The notes beneath the pieces were generated by a model. It saw only the letters and a list, made by a program, of their open reading frames with translations, was not told the DNA's origin and searched no databases. This document shows, piece after piece, positions 41,001 to 51,305 of a DNA stretch of 64,000 nt; within the stretch, counting starts at the first letter, position 1; the number at the start of each line of letters is the position of its first letter. The stretch comes from Purshia tridentata (Eukaryota > Streptophyta > Magnoliopsida > Rosales > Rosaceae): assembly GCA_003254885.1 (NCBI GenBank), contig QANT01006358.1:119542-183541 (forward strand), given 5' to 3'. A program made the position numbers and the translations under genes.

Positions 41001-42913
41001 TTGGAGGAAACTTGGTTTGGTAGTAAATTGTCTTATTTAGATGACGCTTTTGGCAATTGGCATTATGAGAGCAATAGATTCTAGGGGCCTATGATAGGCT
41101 TGTAAGGTTGAAAAATGAATTCAAGTTGATGTTATCTAGCGTAGTCCACGACACCTAACATACGAATCATATTTTCTGATTATTAATAAAAGGCTTAACT
41201 TTTTGCTAATTCAAAATTACTCCATTTTGTGGAAGTCTAGCTCTACTTGAAGTGCTACATATGGATGCTTAATGGCAAGTAGAAGTTATTCAAATGCATC
41301 CATTTAAATCAATGGTGACTAGGAAAACCAAATAAGTTAATGGTGATTGTTTGTACCACAGGATGGTTTGAAGCCAATACAGGTTGCAGCTGCAAGAGGG
41401 AACCGCGGTGCTGTTGAGATTCTCTTTCCCTTGACGTCAAAAGTTGAAACTATCCCAAAATGGACGGTTGACGGCTTATTGGAGTACATGCAGTCGGAAA
41501 CAAGCAGACAACAGGTACCAAGATGTTGAAATTTCTTTTCTCTTATGAGGGGACTGAAGGAATTTCTCCAACCTCTTAATTTTGAGAGGACATTGATCTT
41601 GCATCTGTAACATTTTTAGTGTTTGTTGGCATTGTACATGCACAAAAGTAAACATATAATATTGGTTGGTATTTGTTAAGTGCAGTTCATTGCGATACTT
41701 AGATCTTTACCCAGTATATTCGGGATCATGATGCAAGATGTGATTACTTATCTGCATTCGTCTATTTATTTAGGGCTCTTTTCAAATCTTAGAAAATGAG
41801 TTTTTGGATGCCATTTTTGAGGACCAGATTTCTAAATTCCAAGGGCAAAATTTGCAGGAAGAAGTGAGAAATGTTAAGGAACTTAATGTGCCAAAAGACT
41901 CTACATCACTGCAGCAAGAGCTCCCTGAGGTGACACCTGAAATGAAGAAGAAAGCTGCAGAAGCAAAATCAAGAGGAGATGATGCTTTCAAAAGAAAGGA
42001 TTTTCTTATGGCTGTTGATGCATATACGCAGGTTCACTACACATCTTTCTTTGTTATTACTATTAACTTTTCCTAGTTGTGTTGCAAATTTATGATTAAT
42101 ATCTGGTTGGTCCAATGCTTTGAGACAAGTTTATTGGTTTATTGAATGACTGTGAGTACTGTTGTATATGGTATAGTCTAAGCAAGCTACTCTCGATTGT
42201 TGTGATAACAAATGATAAATAGTTCAGACTACTACTTAGTGACATGTGCAGTTGATTGGTAAACAACTCATCTTTGCTTATGAAATACTACTTAGCTCTG
42301 TGTTTGGCCATGCATTTACAGGCAATTGATATGGACCCCACTGATGCTACTTTGCTTTCTAATCGAAGTCTTTGTTGGATCCGTCTCGGTCAACCTGAGT
42401 ATGCCTTGGCTGATGCAAAGGCCTGCAGGGAATTAAAACCAGATTGGGCAAAAGCTTGTTATCGAGAAGGTGCAGCATTGCGCCTATTGCAGGCAAGTAC
42501 TCACGCTCCCATCTAGTAGCTCATGGTGTTTCAGATGAAGTTTTATCTTATTTTATTTTATTTTTTAAAAAGAAAGAACAAAAGCCATAATTATATCTAT
42601 TATTGCAGAAGTTTGATGAAGCAGCCAATTGCTTTTATGAGGGTGTGAAGCTGGACCCTGAGAATAAAGAAATTGTAAATGCTTTCAGGTATTATTTAAA
42701 AACAACTCTCTTTTCACCTCCCCCCACCCCCAATTTCTTGGTTTCAGGTTGACTGTTCAATCAAATTAAGTGCAAATTATATTGCCTGTGTTATAATAAG
42801 GGGGTTTATATCTGCTCTGGGTTGCTAGTTCTAACTTCTAACCACTTTTCTTTTACAGAGAAGCGGTTGAAGCTGGAAGGAAATTTCATGGTGTAGATAA
42901 AGAAAAATCATAG
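38035..42913 (+). CDS. TPR10: Ankyrin-repeat/TPR co-chaperone-like protein (TPR10 type)
   Basis: Twelve exons: 38035-38065, 38249-38311, 38440-38610, 39068-39199, 39427-39566, 40367-40453, 40795-40920, 41362-41514, 41774-42031, 42322-42492, 42609-42688 and 42859-42913 (488 aa; 460 if exon 9 starts at the other possible acceptor, 41858). The N-terminal half carries six to seven ankyrin repeats (e.g. GALHFAAREGQTEVCKYLL, GGATPLHIAADSGSPEIIKC). The C-terminal half has three TPR motifs (KSRGDDAFKRKDFLMAVDAY, NRSLCWIRLGQPEYALADAK, FDEAANCFYEGVKLDP), as in Hsp90/Hsp70 binding TPR clamps. Intron 10 has a GC-AG border (CAG|GCAAGT). Matches At3g04710 in order and domain plan. Intron 5 is unusually long (800 bp) and holds a foreign coding-like relic. 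Confidence 0.93.
39662..40120 (-). other. Coding-like relic, antisense within intron 5 of the TPR10 gene
   Basis: On the minus strand, 39683-39922 is open for 79 codons with protein-like, charged composition (KVKALDNAWKIFHGELPNRK). Upstream (up to about 40120) the reading continues in shifted frames with stops (KKALKAKIPSLQANWT). Composition and flanking decay suggest a fragment of a retroelement or captured gene. I do not recognise the family. Confidence 0.4.
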
Positions 42914-43731
42914 TTTGCTAAATGCTAGTAATCTAAGAAGGAGGACCCGATCAATCCATCTTCTTTTATGAGAGTGGGGTGTGGTTGTTCTAAGGAACTG
43001 TTAGATAATTCCATTATTTGGTCTTATAAAAATGTAAAAGAATTTTTGCAGTGACTGCCTTTGATCAATTTTGTCAGCGACAAATGTATGTGATTTTGTT
43101 GGATAGACTTGACTTTTTTTCGTAATTCACAACCTTTTTTATTTGCTTTCGTTCCTCCCTTTCTCTCTCCCTCATTAGTGTAATTCTTGCCTAGATTTCA
43201 ATGGTGAATTTCATTTCTTGAAACTCTGAAACTGAGCTACAAGTCTAGAATTCGATAGATTAGGGTTTGATCCATTCGAACGAAAAAACATAGAAAATAA
43301 GTTTAGTTTTATAGTTTTTTTCCTTATTTTTTAAACTCAACAAAAAACATAACTGGAAAGTCTGGAATGAACTAAAATAGCAATTTTGGGTTCAATTAAC
43401 CTCTTAATCCAAATAAAGAACTGAAACATTGACGTCATGATACAGATTACAGAAGGGCAGCGAAGTTGTTAACAGTGTTTCCAGGTGTAATTTCCAACAA
43501 GCCACATCTTCAATTTCCTATGACTATGAGTTCCTTCCTTCTACCTTCTCGTCTTCTTTTAATGCCACTGTTTCAGTGTTTCTGAGAGAGAAGACCCCTT
43601 CAAATCCTCTCCTACCTCTCCTAGGGTTACGGTTTCTCTCTCTCTCTCTCTCTCAATTGATTGAGGGCTAAGCACCCTCTATCCCACCCTAATTTCCATT
43701 CTCATACTCAAATTCCCAATCTCTACAATCA
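42914..43731. other. Intergenic region between TPR10 and PRA1 genes
   Basis: 3' UTR of the TPR10 gene followed by the PRA1 promoter and leader. A (CT)n tract at 43636-43654 lies in the leader. No other gene seen. Confidence 0.6.
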
Positions 43732-44379
43732 ATGTCGCTAAAACCAACTGCGGGTTACGGCACTATCACCACCACCACTACCTCCACCGCCGCACAAACC
43801 CTCAAAGACCTCACCTTTACCTCACGCCCCAAGCCCCAAACGGGCCAAACCTCCCAATTCGTTCACCCCACCACCATCTCCCAGTCCGTGTACCCCACGC
43901 GCCGCCCTTGGCCCGAGTTCTTCTTTCTTACCTCCATCTCCATCCCGTCCAGCTATGGCGAGGCCATGTCCCGCGTCAAGCGCAACATCAGCTACTTCCG
44001 CGTCAACTACGCCATGGCAATGCTCTTCATTCTCTTCCTCAGCCTTCTCTGGCACCCGGTGTCCATGATCGTCTTCTTGATTGTTCTGGTCGCCTGGCTC
44101 GCCCTCTACTTCTTCCGCGGTGGCCCAGTTATTGTGTTCGGTTGTAGCTTCGACGACAGAGTCGTGCTGGTCGTGCTGAGCTTGGTCACTGTCGTAGCGC
44201 TGGTGTTTACGAATGTGGGGTTGAATGTTTTGGTGTCGTTGATCGTCGGGGTTGTGGTTGTGGGGCTCCACGCCGCGTTTCGGGTCACCGAGGACTTGTT
44301 TCTCGACGAGGAGACTGCTGCTGAAGGTGGCTTGATATTCGGAAGCCAGCGCTTGCGCCCCACTTATACCCGGATTTGA
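43732..44379 (+). CDS. PRA1-family protein (plant PRA1.B type)
   Basis: Intronless, 215 aa. PRA1 proteins are small membrane proteins of ER, Golgi and endosomes that interact with prenylated Rab GTPases and guide vesicle traffic. The N-terminal 65 residues are polar and Thr/Pro-rich. Then come the family core RPWPEFF, SSYGEAMSRVKRNISYFRVNYA, and two paired hydrophobic stretches (about residues 95-130 and 140-180) with the conserved PxxxxVFLIVLVAWLALYF character. The C-terminus (EDLFLDEETAAEGG) is acidic. Size and organisation fit the plant PRA1.B subgroup. GC-rich codon use. Converges on the pectinesterase gene 413 bp away. Confidence 0.93.
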   Translation: MSLKPTAGYGTITTTTTSTAAQTLKDLTFTSRPKPQTGQTSQFVHPTTISQSVYPTRRPWPEFFFLTSISIPSSYGEAMSRVKRNISYFRVNYAMAMLFILFLSLLWHPVSMIVFLIVLVAWLALYFFRGGPVIVFGCSFDDRVVLVVLSLVTVVALVFTNVGLNVLVSLIVGVVVVGLHAAFRVTEDLFLDEETAAEGGLIFGSQRLRPTYTRI

Positions 44380-44792
44380 ATTCCGGGTCGTTGTAATCCT
44401 GTGCACATTATGAGGATTTTCGTTCCGAAATTGGGTTTTCGATGCCGGATTTGAAGTGGGTTTTGGTGATTTAGTTTCTTGAACAAGTGGAAAAGATATT
44501 TCAAGAGGAAATAGTCTTAACTCACTGAGGGTTTTTTGGGCAAGTTTGGATTTTTAGTGCTGTGGTGCAAATTGCAAAGGCACAACCAATGCAGGGACTG
44601 CAGTATCAAGTGGGAAGGTGATTTATTTTTTGGTTTTCGAATCATATGGTGTGTCAAGTTTGATTACTAATTTGGTAACAATTTAATTTGTGATGTGTCT
44701 TAGTCATTAAGCTTGAAGTGGTTATGTTTAGTACTAATTGGAATCACTACTTTATTGTATCGTTTGCTTTTTTTCTATTAACACAATACATT
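44380..44792. other. Convergent 3' region between PRA1 and pectinesterase genes
   Basis: AT-rich, presumed 3' UTRs of both genes. No further feature seen. Confidence 0.6.
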
Positions 44793-46519
44793 TTATGATT
44801 GGTTTAAACCCGGGATTAAACCTGGTGTATATGGGATGCCTATGGATGGCAGCCATGAGTTGCCATCAATGAACTTGGCCACTGTAAATCCGTCAGCCTC
44901 GGATGGGTTTGTAATCACATGAAAACCCCGCCACTTGACTCGGTCTGGAATCGCTGAACCCGGCCCATTATTTCTGTACTCACCATAATACAGAGAGTCA
45001 AGCCCAAAAGTCCCATTCCATTCAAGCCAACCTTGTGGCAATATGCCTTCGCTCATGTATGATTGCATGAATACTGTTCGTGAAAATTTGCCCCAAGGTC
45101 GACCAAGGTACATGGCCGTAGTAGCTTCAACTTTACCTCTTAAATCGGAGGAGTGCATTGAGACGTTACAGAATTGGAAGGAGAAGCCTGATGGGTCTTT
45201 CGGGGCAAACCGGCCGTCAGCCGTGACTACACTCCTTCCACCTAGTATATTTTTTTTGACAGAAATTCCACAAGTTTGGAAAACGGCAGTCCCAAAGCCA
45301 AAGATGAAGTCGACAGTGCCACTGATTTGGCATTCTTGATAGAACTGACGACCGGTGTGCACGAGCAGTGAGTCTTGGTGTCCACTTATCTTGCACCGGT
45401 AGAAGACCGAACGATCAACACCAGATAGAAGTGCAACTGCTTGCATATTTTCCGGTCCAGCGGTGTTCTCAAACCCTATGTCCATTGCGATGAATCCTTG
45501 GGCCAGTGCAGCTAATATCATAATCAAAGTGAATTAGTTTAACTGTCAATCAAGTAAGACCATTAACTAAGTGAAATCAACCATGCCTAAATATAGAATC
45601 TTAAAAGTTTTAGTGTCTTACCAAATGTTGCTGAAGAAAATGTTTCCCAACCACCACGAAAGCTTCTATTGCCAGATATGTTAGTAACATCCATACCCTC
45701 TCCAACCAAGACCAGATTTGACCTTTTGCTATCAATGTTCACATATTCATTGTAAACTCCCTTCTTAACGACTATCACAAAGAGATTTGGGGAATGAATT
45801 GGTGCAGCCGCGACGGCATCCATTATTCTTGTAAAATTCCCACACCCATTCTGACAAACCGTGAGATTTGGTGCTTGCAAAAGTTTCATGCCCTCACCAA
45901 ATAGAGCAACACCATCATCCTTGGCATTAAGTTGATGTTGTTGCGGTTGCAACATAGTAAGCAACTCATGGATCATTGTGGTCACTTGCTTGAGCCTCTC
46001 TGCAACCGTGGTGTATTTTGTACCATCAAACACTTCCATGCATGTCTCTTGGCTTCCAAGACTAGCATTCAACCATGTTCTTGTATGGGAAATGACATCA
46101 CCTGTGCCATTAATGAATTGAAGCTTCAGTTTTAGTCTTCTTTTTTTCTTGTTCAAGTGAAAAAAATGAAGAGAGAATTAAGAATTTAATGATAATGAAC
46201 CTTTGAGATCTTCTTGATGAATTGTTGAAAGGGACCAATTCAAGACTTGGGCAGTTGAAGTAAGTAAGTGTGCACAATGGGAAGTAGCAACATACAGATT
46301 TCGGTCATCATCTTCATCAACATGGGTGTGGGACAGGGTAGAGGTCACATTTTGTACAAGGTCCATGGTTGACTCCAACGACTTTTTGAAAGCAGGCAAG
46401 GGAACATTTATGAACTGGGAGCCGACATTAATATAATTAGCAAGTGGGTTCATGGATAGAGCACAGAAACAAATGAAGAACAGAATGAAATAGTTGGAAA
46501 ACTTCATCTTCATCATCAT
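44793..46519 (-). CDS. Pectinesterase with PMEI pro-region (type I/group 2 PME)
   Basis: Three exons on the minus strand: 46519-46201, 46101-45622 and 45511-44793 (505 aa). Pectin methylesterases de-esterify homogalacturonan in the wall and act with a cleavable inhibitor-like pro-domain. The start gives a hydrophobic signal segment, then the PMEI-like region to about residue 195, ending DVISHTRTWLNASLGSQETC. The catalytic domain has GVYNEYVNI, the oxyanion/catalytic Gln and Asp motifs ENMQAVALLSG, HQDSLLVHTGRQFYQ and GTVDFIFG, and LGRPWGKFSRTVF. Active-site Gln, Asp and Arg are present. Unusual points: the Arg normally following QAVAL is Leu, and the dibasic RRLL/RKLL processing site before the mature domain reads MKLL. 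It may therefore be processed differently. Confidence 0.92.
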
Positions 46520-47267
46520 GGACTCAGTATGAGTGAATCAAAATGTAAATGATGAAAAAAGAGGGCAAATTAAGAGAGAGAGAGAGCAAGGAGTGAATCA
46601 AACTATATGAAGAAGAACCTCCTAAATATATATGCATGTATAAACATGTATGCAGAAAAATGGTAGCCGTAGTCAGGGCAAAATTTAAGGATCTGATTGG
46701 AGAATTACCAATTATCAATTATCGATTGTCAGATATTATGAAGTTAACGACTTTCTTGGAATTGTTTCTTGTTTAAATCGAAGCATTTAAATATTTCCAA
46801 AACTCTAATTATATTTTTCCTGTTTAAGTTTCAGTAGGATTAGTCTGAATGTATTGATGTTTAACATTGTTGATTAGCCGAGTGATATCGTCATGTTGAT
46901 GCTTACGATTATTAGAATCATTATTAGTGCTTCTATTCCCGCACTACTACAAAACGGATTGGCTTCTCTTCCTTTAAAAGATTTCGAGTTCAAATCTTTC
47001 ATTCTCCCCTCCAATAATAAAAGAAGATGACGGCTTCTTATGAAGTTGTCGTATTTTACTTGTTTATGATGGCCGGCCTAACCATAAACACACATGCAAC
47101 TCAATTTTCAGAAATCAAGGACTAGATGAAGACAAACAGGAACAACCAGATTGTAGGCACAATAAGTTTCTTCGGGTACTAAAAATATAAGTGAACAATT
47201 TCTTCAAACAACACAGCAACATTGAAAATCATTCGAGAAACCAACTACAGAAAGACAAGTCACGCTT
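46520..47267. other. Intergenic region between pectinesterase and prefoldin genes
   Basis: Pectinesterase promoter region. A tRNA-like head at about 46955-47000 (GGCTTCTC, then GAGTTCAAATC) is a candidate SINE fragment. No gene seen. Confidence 0.5.
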
Positions 47268-48662
47268 TTAATCTTCCTCTAGATTGATGGAATCCTTGAA
47301 CTTTCCGTACAAAATTTGCTTCAACTCAGTCATCTGTGCAAGAATGGACTCTTTCTCTTCCTTAAGTTTCTCTAAATTTTTTCTAGTCGTCTCTTGCATC
47401 TCTTCTATCCTGCTCTCAACTTCTTCTTTTGGCACATGGGCAAAGACTTCACCTATCTGGAACCTGACCACCTCCTCATCTGTGAGAATCAACTCATTGC
47501 TTGCATCATCCAGATTATCATTTGATTCCTGGACAGAATCAACCAAGACAACGTATAAATTTCAGGCTAATCAATAGAAAGTGATGTTTAAGTTCAACTG
47601 TTACCACACATGGATGACAAATACAATTGTATCTAATTCCAACATCAACCTTTGTCAAGTTGACTTCATCAAATTGATGTGCATTGCTAAACATTAAATT
47701 CATTTTTTTCATGAGTAGTTTGTGAAATCATTTAGGTACTGTTGTGTTGTCCCACCAAACCCAGAAGGCTAATAAGCAAGTCAATTTGTTTTAAGCTTAC
47801 CAGCAGCGGGGCAATCCCAAACAGCCATTTCATTAATTTGTTATCAATTACACAGACCATTAGCTTTTCTTCTCACTCCACTTCAGTTCAAAATTTCAAA
47901 TCATGATCTCCAGTCTCTGTACTCTCTTTATTGTCCACATGAAAATATTCTAATCCCAAGTCATGATTTCCATTAGTTCAATACATGATACATCTTCTCT
48001 TTATTGTCGATATGAAAATATTTTACATAAGTGCAATTCTAACTTCACCAACTTCAAGACAAAAAAGAATCGAGAATTCTTCGAATTTTCACAATCCATC
48101 TCAAATTTTAGAAGAAATCCCAGTACTAGGAATTGAGTCAATCGAATCATCAAGTAGAAGAGTTAATTTTAAAACACAAGGAATCCAACAAGAACTACAC
48201 TACATCCCCATCAAATTCAAAACAGGAACAAAGCTGAACATATCCTACCAAAAAAATCTATAACATAATAAACCCATGAAAATAGAGCCAAAATTACAAC
48301 TTGGGTTAGACGAATTTTCAAACCCATATCAAGAGATGCAACTATTTACCTTCTAACCCAAAATGAAACTAATACAAATCAAATAAAACCCATTGATATA
48401 TATATATATATATAAATAAAAGTATACAAAAATAAAATACCGTGGCAATTTTGATCTCGTCTTCGAGCTCGTGAAACCGGTTATTCAATCTGCCAAATTT
48501 GTTGATGTTTTGCTGGTCCTCCCATGTCACCTCTGTCTCCGATCCTCCACCCTTTGCCCAAACAACAAATTTATAGATAAATACGAAACCTTTTGAATGG
48601 AATTATTAATAATAATAAATTTTGCGAAAGAAACATTAGGGTTTTGTATTCACCTGTTGCAT
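47268..48662 (-). CDS. PFD4: Prefoldin subunit 4
   Basis: Three exons on the minus strand: 48662-48654 (only MQQ), 48551-48441 and 47528-47268 (126 aa). Prefoldin is a hexameric cytosolic and nuclear co-chaperone that delivers unfolded actin and tubulin to the CCT chaperonin. The beta-type prefoldin fold shows two coiled-coil arms ([20 protein letters not shown] and [20 protein letters not shown]) joined by the hairpin region [19 protein letters not shown]. It closes with [14 protein letters not shown], the conserved subunit 4 tail. The MQQ start agrees with Arabidopsis subunit 4 as I recall it. The first coding exon has only 9 coding bases. Confidence 0.92.
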
Positions 48663-49228
48663 GTTTGATTCAACAAGTCGAACAAAACACAAAGCAGCTC
48701 AGTGAACTTGGAGGAGTAGTCTGACAAAAGGGCAATGTGGGCATTTTCGTACTTATACCTAGTTAGTCAACATTTGCGGTTCTTGGGCACGTTCGATATT
48801 GGGCCTAACATTGCCTCCTTTTGCATCAAACTTTTGGGCTTTAAGAAGCCCATTTCAAACAATATACTTAGTCAAAATGTTGAGGGTTATTTCTTATTTG
48901 GCTTAAAAAATGTCAAAATTCATTCTTCTATTTTCTTGGTCGAAGAAAGAAATATCAAACTTCAAGACCCAAGAAATCAGGATTTGTCATGACTCATGAG
49001 GAACTGCATCCAATAAAACAAATGGTACAGAGTATTTAAAAAAAACAACTTGGCCTGGGGCCTCTTCCACACTTTCTAAAAACAAAAATGCACTGTGACC
49101 CACCCTAAGATCACAATAAGAGAATAATTGTAGAACAGATCATGACCCTATCTCCATTTAAGAACCTCTACACACAGAAAAATCGTTTGCTCTGTTCTTC
49201 TTGTAACTCCCTCCCTCATAGTTTTGTT
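48663..49228. other. Divergent promoter region, prefoldin 4 / aspartic protease pseudogene
   Basis: 567 bp between the two divergent starts. GGGCCT/GGCCC-like elements near 48800 may serve the prefoldin gene. No further feature seen. Confidence 0.5.
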
Positions 49229-50751
49229 ATGGCAGCAATAGCTACTAGTACCCTTTGTCATTTACACAACATTTTTTTCATTTTTCTTTTTTGCCATTCA
49301 ACTACATTATCATCAACAGCAGCAGCAGCAGGAAATATTAATATGAATGGTGGGTTCAGTGTGGAACTTATTCACAGAAACTCCCCAAATTCACCCTTTT
49401 ATAATCATAATAAAACTGCTCCTCCTTCTTTCAACAAAGCAAATTTTCAACGTCTGATGGAGCCAAATACCCCAGAATATGAAATAAGACGAAACCAGGA
49501 TGATCATGAGGCTCGCTACTTATGAAGCTGTCAATTGGAAGTCCACCATTTGAGATTTATGTGGTTGCTGATACAGGCAGAACCCTTTTGTGGACACAAT
49601 GTGAACCATGTGTTAGTTGCTTTATTCAGAAACATCCCAAGTTCGACCCCAGAAAGTCCTCCACATATACTAAGCTTTCATGTGCTGCACAAGAATGTAA
49701 CATTTTCAGTGAGGCTGGGACTTACTCTTGCTCACCTGATGATCAAGAGCTTTGCAATTACAATTACACAGATATGGATGAGTCAATGACCCAAGGGGTA
49801 CTGGGTCAAGACACAATTACCCTCACATCCAACTCTGGCTCTGAGGAACCCACAACAAAAACCCTCAAAAACCTTGGGTTTGGCTGTGGGTATAACAATT
49901 CTGGTGTTTTCAGTGAAAATGAAATGGGGGTGGCTGGGCTTGGAGTTGGGAAGATGTCATTGATTTCTCAAATGGCTCCCTATGTAGGAGGCAGAAGGTT
50001 CTCCCAATGCTTGGTTCCATTTGATGATCATCATCCCAGTAGTAGCAGTGCAGGCAAGATGAGATTTGGTAAGGGAAGTGAAGTGTTGGGTGAAGGTGTG
50101 GTGTCAACACCTTTGGTCTCCAAAGATGGCAGGAACCAATATTTTGTGACAGTAGATGGAATTAGTGTTGCAGATGAGTTTGTGCCTTATTACAACAAAT
50201 CATATCAGGATGAGTTCCTAATTCCAAAAGGGGACATGGTTCTGGACTCTGGAACACAAATAACAACGCTGCCACAAGAATTTTATGATCGACTGATATC
50301 ATAAGTCAAGAAGACTTTGAATTCAATGCTCAAGTTGGAACCCGTTGAATTGGAGTACCCTAAACTGGAAAATCCGGTTTGCTACGATACCACAAGGAAT
50401 CATCTTAAAGAAGGACCAACATTGATGGTGCACTTTGAGGGTGGTGCGAAACTGCAATTAACACCAACAAAAACCTTCATTCCACACCAAGACGATGATA
50501 AGTTACTCTGCTTCGCAATGCAGAACCAGTCCAGTAGTGATGACGATGCAACTGGAATTTATGGAAACTATCTTCAGTCCAATTTCTTCATTGGTTTTGA
50601 CCTTGAAAAAATGCAGGTCTCCTTCAAGCAAACTGAATGCGCCAAGAGTACCAGTACCAGTACTAGTACTGCTGCCATTGCCACTACTCCATTTTCCTAT
50701 TTCTTCACCTCCTTTTTAAATTTTCTTTTGATTGCAATTTTGTCCTACTAG
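49229..50751 (+). pseudogene. Broken CDR1-type aspartic protease (A1 family)
   Basis: Clear homologue of the intact gene 2 kb downstream, in the same orientation. It starts with a hydrophobic signal segment and the shared GGFSVELIHRNSPNSPFYNHN. Two lesions break it: a 1-base frameshift at about 49520, where the frame ends in TTATGA and continues as MKLSIGSPPFEIYVVADTG, and an in-frame TAA at 50302-50304 after FYDRLIS, after which the same frame goes on to CFAMQNQ, GIYGNYLQSNFFIGFDLEKM. The first active-site motif reads DTGR instead of DTGS; the second, DSGT, is intact. A C-terminal hydrophobic tail (about 25 residues, GPI-like) is absent from the intact copy. No intron would remove the lesions. 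Sequencing error could explain one lesion, hardly all three changes. Confidence 0.88.
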
Positions 50752-51305
50752 AAAATTAGTTCATGAAAGTCCATGTATATATGACTACTTGATTCACTCC
50801 TCCTCACTAACAATTCATATGCAAAGGGTAGTAACATCATAATATGGATATTTTGAAATTAGAAAGAAAGTCAAAATACAAAAGACGTCCGTAGAAGAAG
50901 ACAACATGCATTATTACGTTTGTTCCAGAGCCAGATGCTCAGAGCCTTTGGAGCCTTGCGAGTCTACGATACAGAACCACAGCAGTGTTGGTACTGATGG
51001 TATTGGACATGATCTAAATGGACATGACAACATTGATGTAGTTGATCGATTTTCTCTGTATATAGAATAGCTGAAGCATTAATGTAGGTGATTATGATAA
51101 TCCATGTAGGTGTACTACTTTTATTTTCCCTGTGGATTTACTTGATTTTCTGGATGTAGCAATTAATGCAAACCTACCATCTTCTACTTAAGGCTTTGTG
51201 TTTGTGTACATGGTTTTTTATATCTCATGCCTGCAAAATTTTATGAAGCAAGCAAACACATTGCACTTGTTTTCTCATAACCCCCTCTCACCGAGTCTCT
51301 CTCTT
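50752..51305. other. Spacer between the two aspartic protease copies
   Basis: Holds the 3' end of the pseudogene and the promoter of the intact copy. An open frame runs from 51198 into the protease frame, but the initiator at 51306 fits the family signal peptide better. Nothing else seen. Confidence 0.6.

Noticed and set aside
43822-44406. Long minus-strand frame opposite PRA1
   Set aside because: Shadow frame; the plus strand encodes a complete PRA1 protein.
49142-49228. Earlier in-frame start for the protease pseudogene
   Set aside because: Residues before the ATG at 49229 do not resemble a signal peptide; the paralogue begins at the equivalent place.
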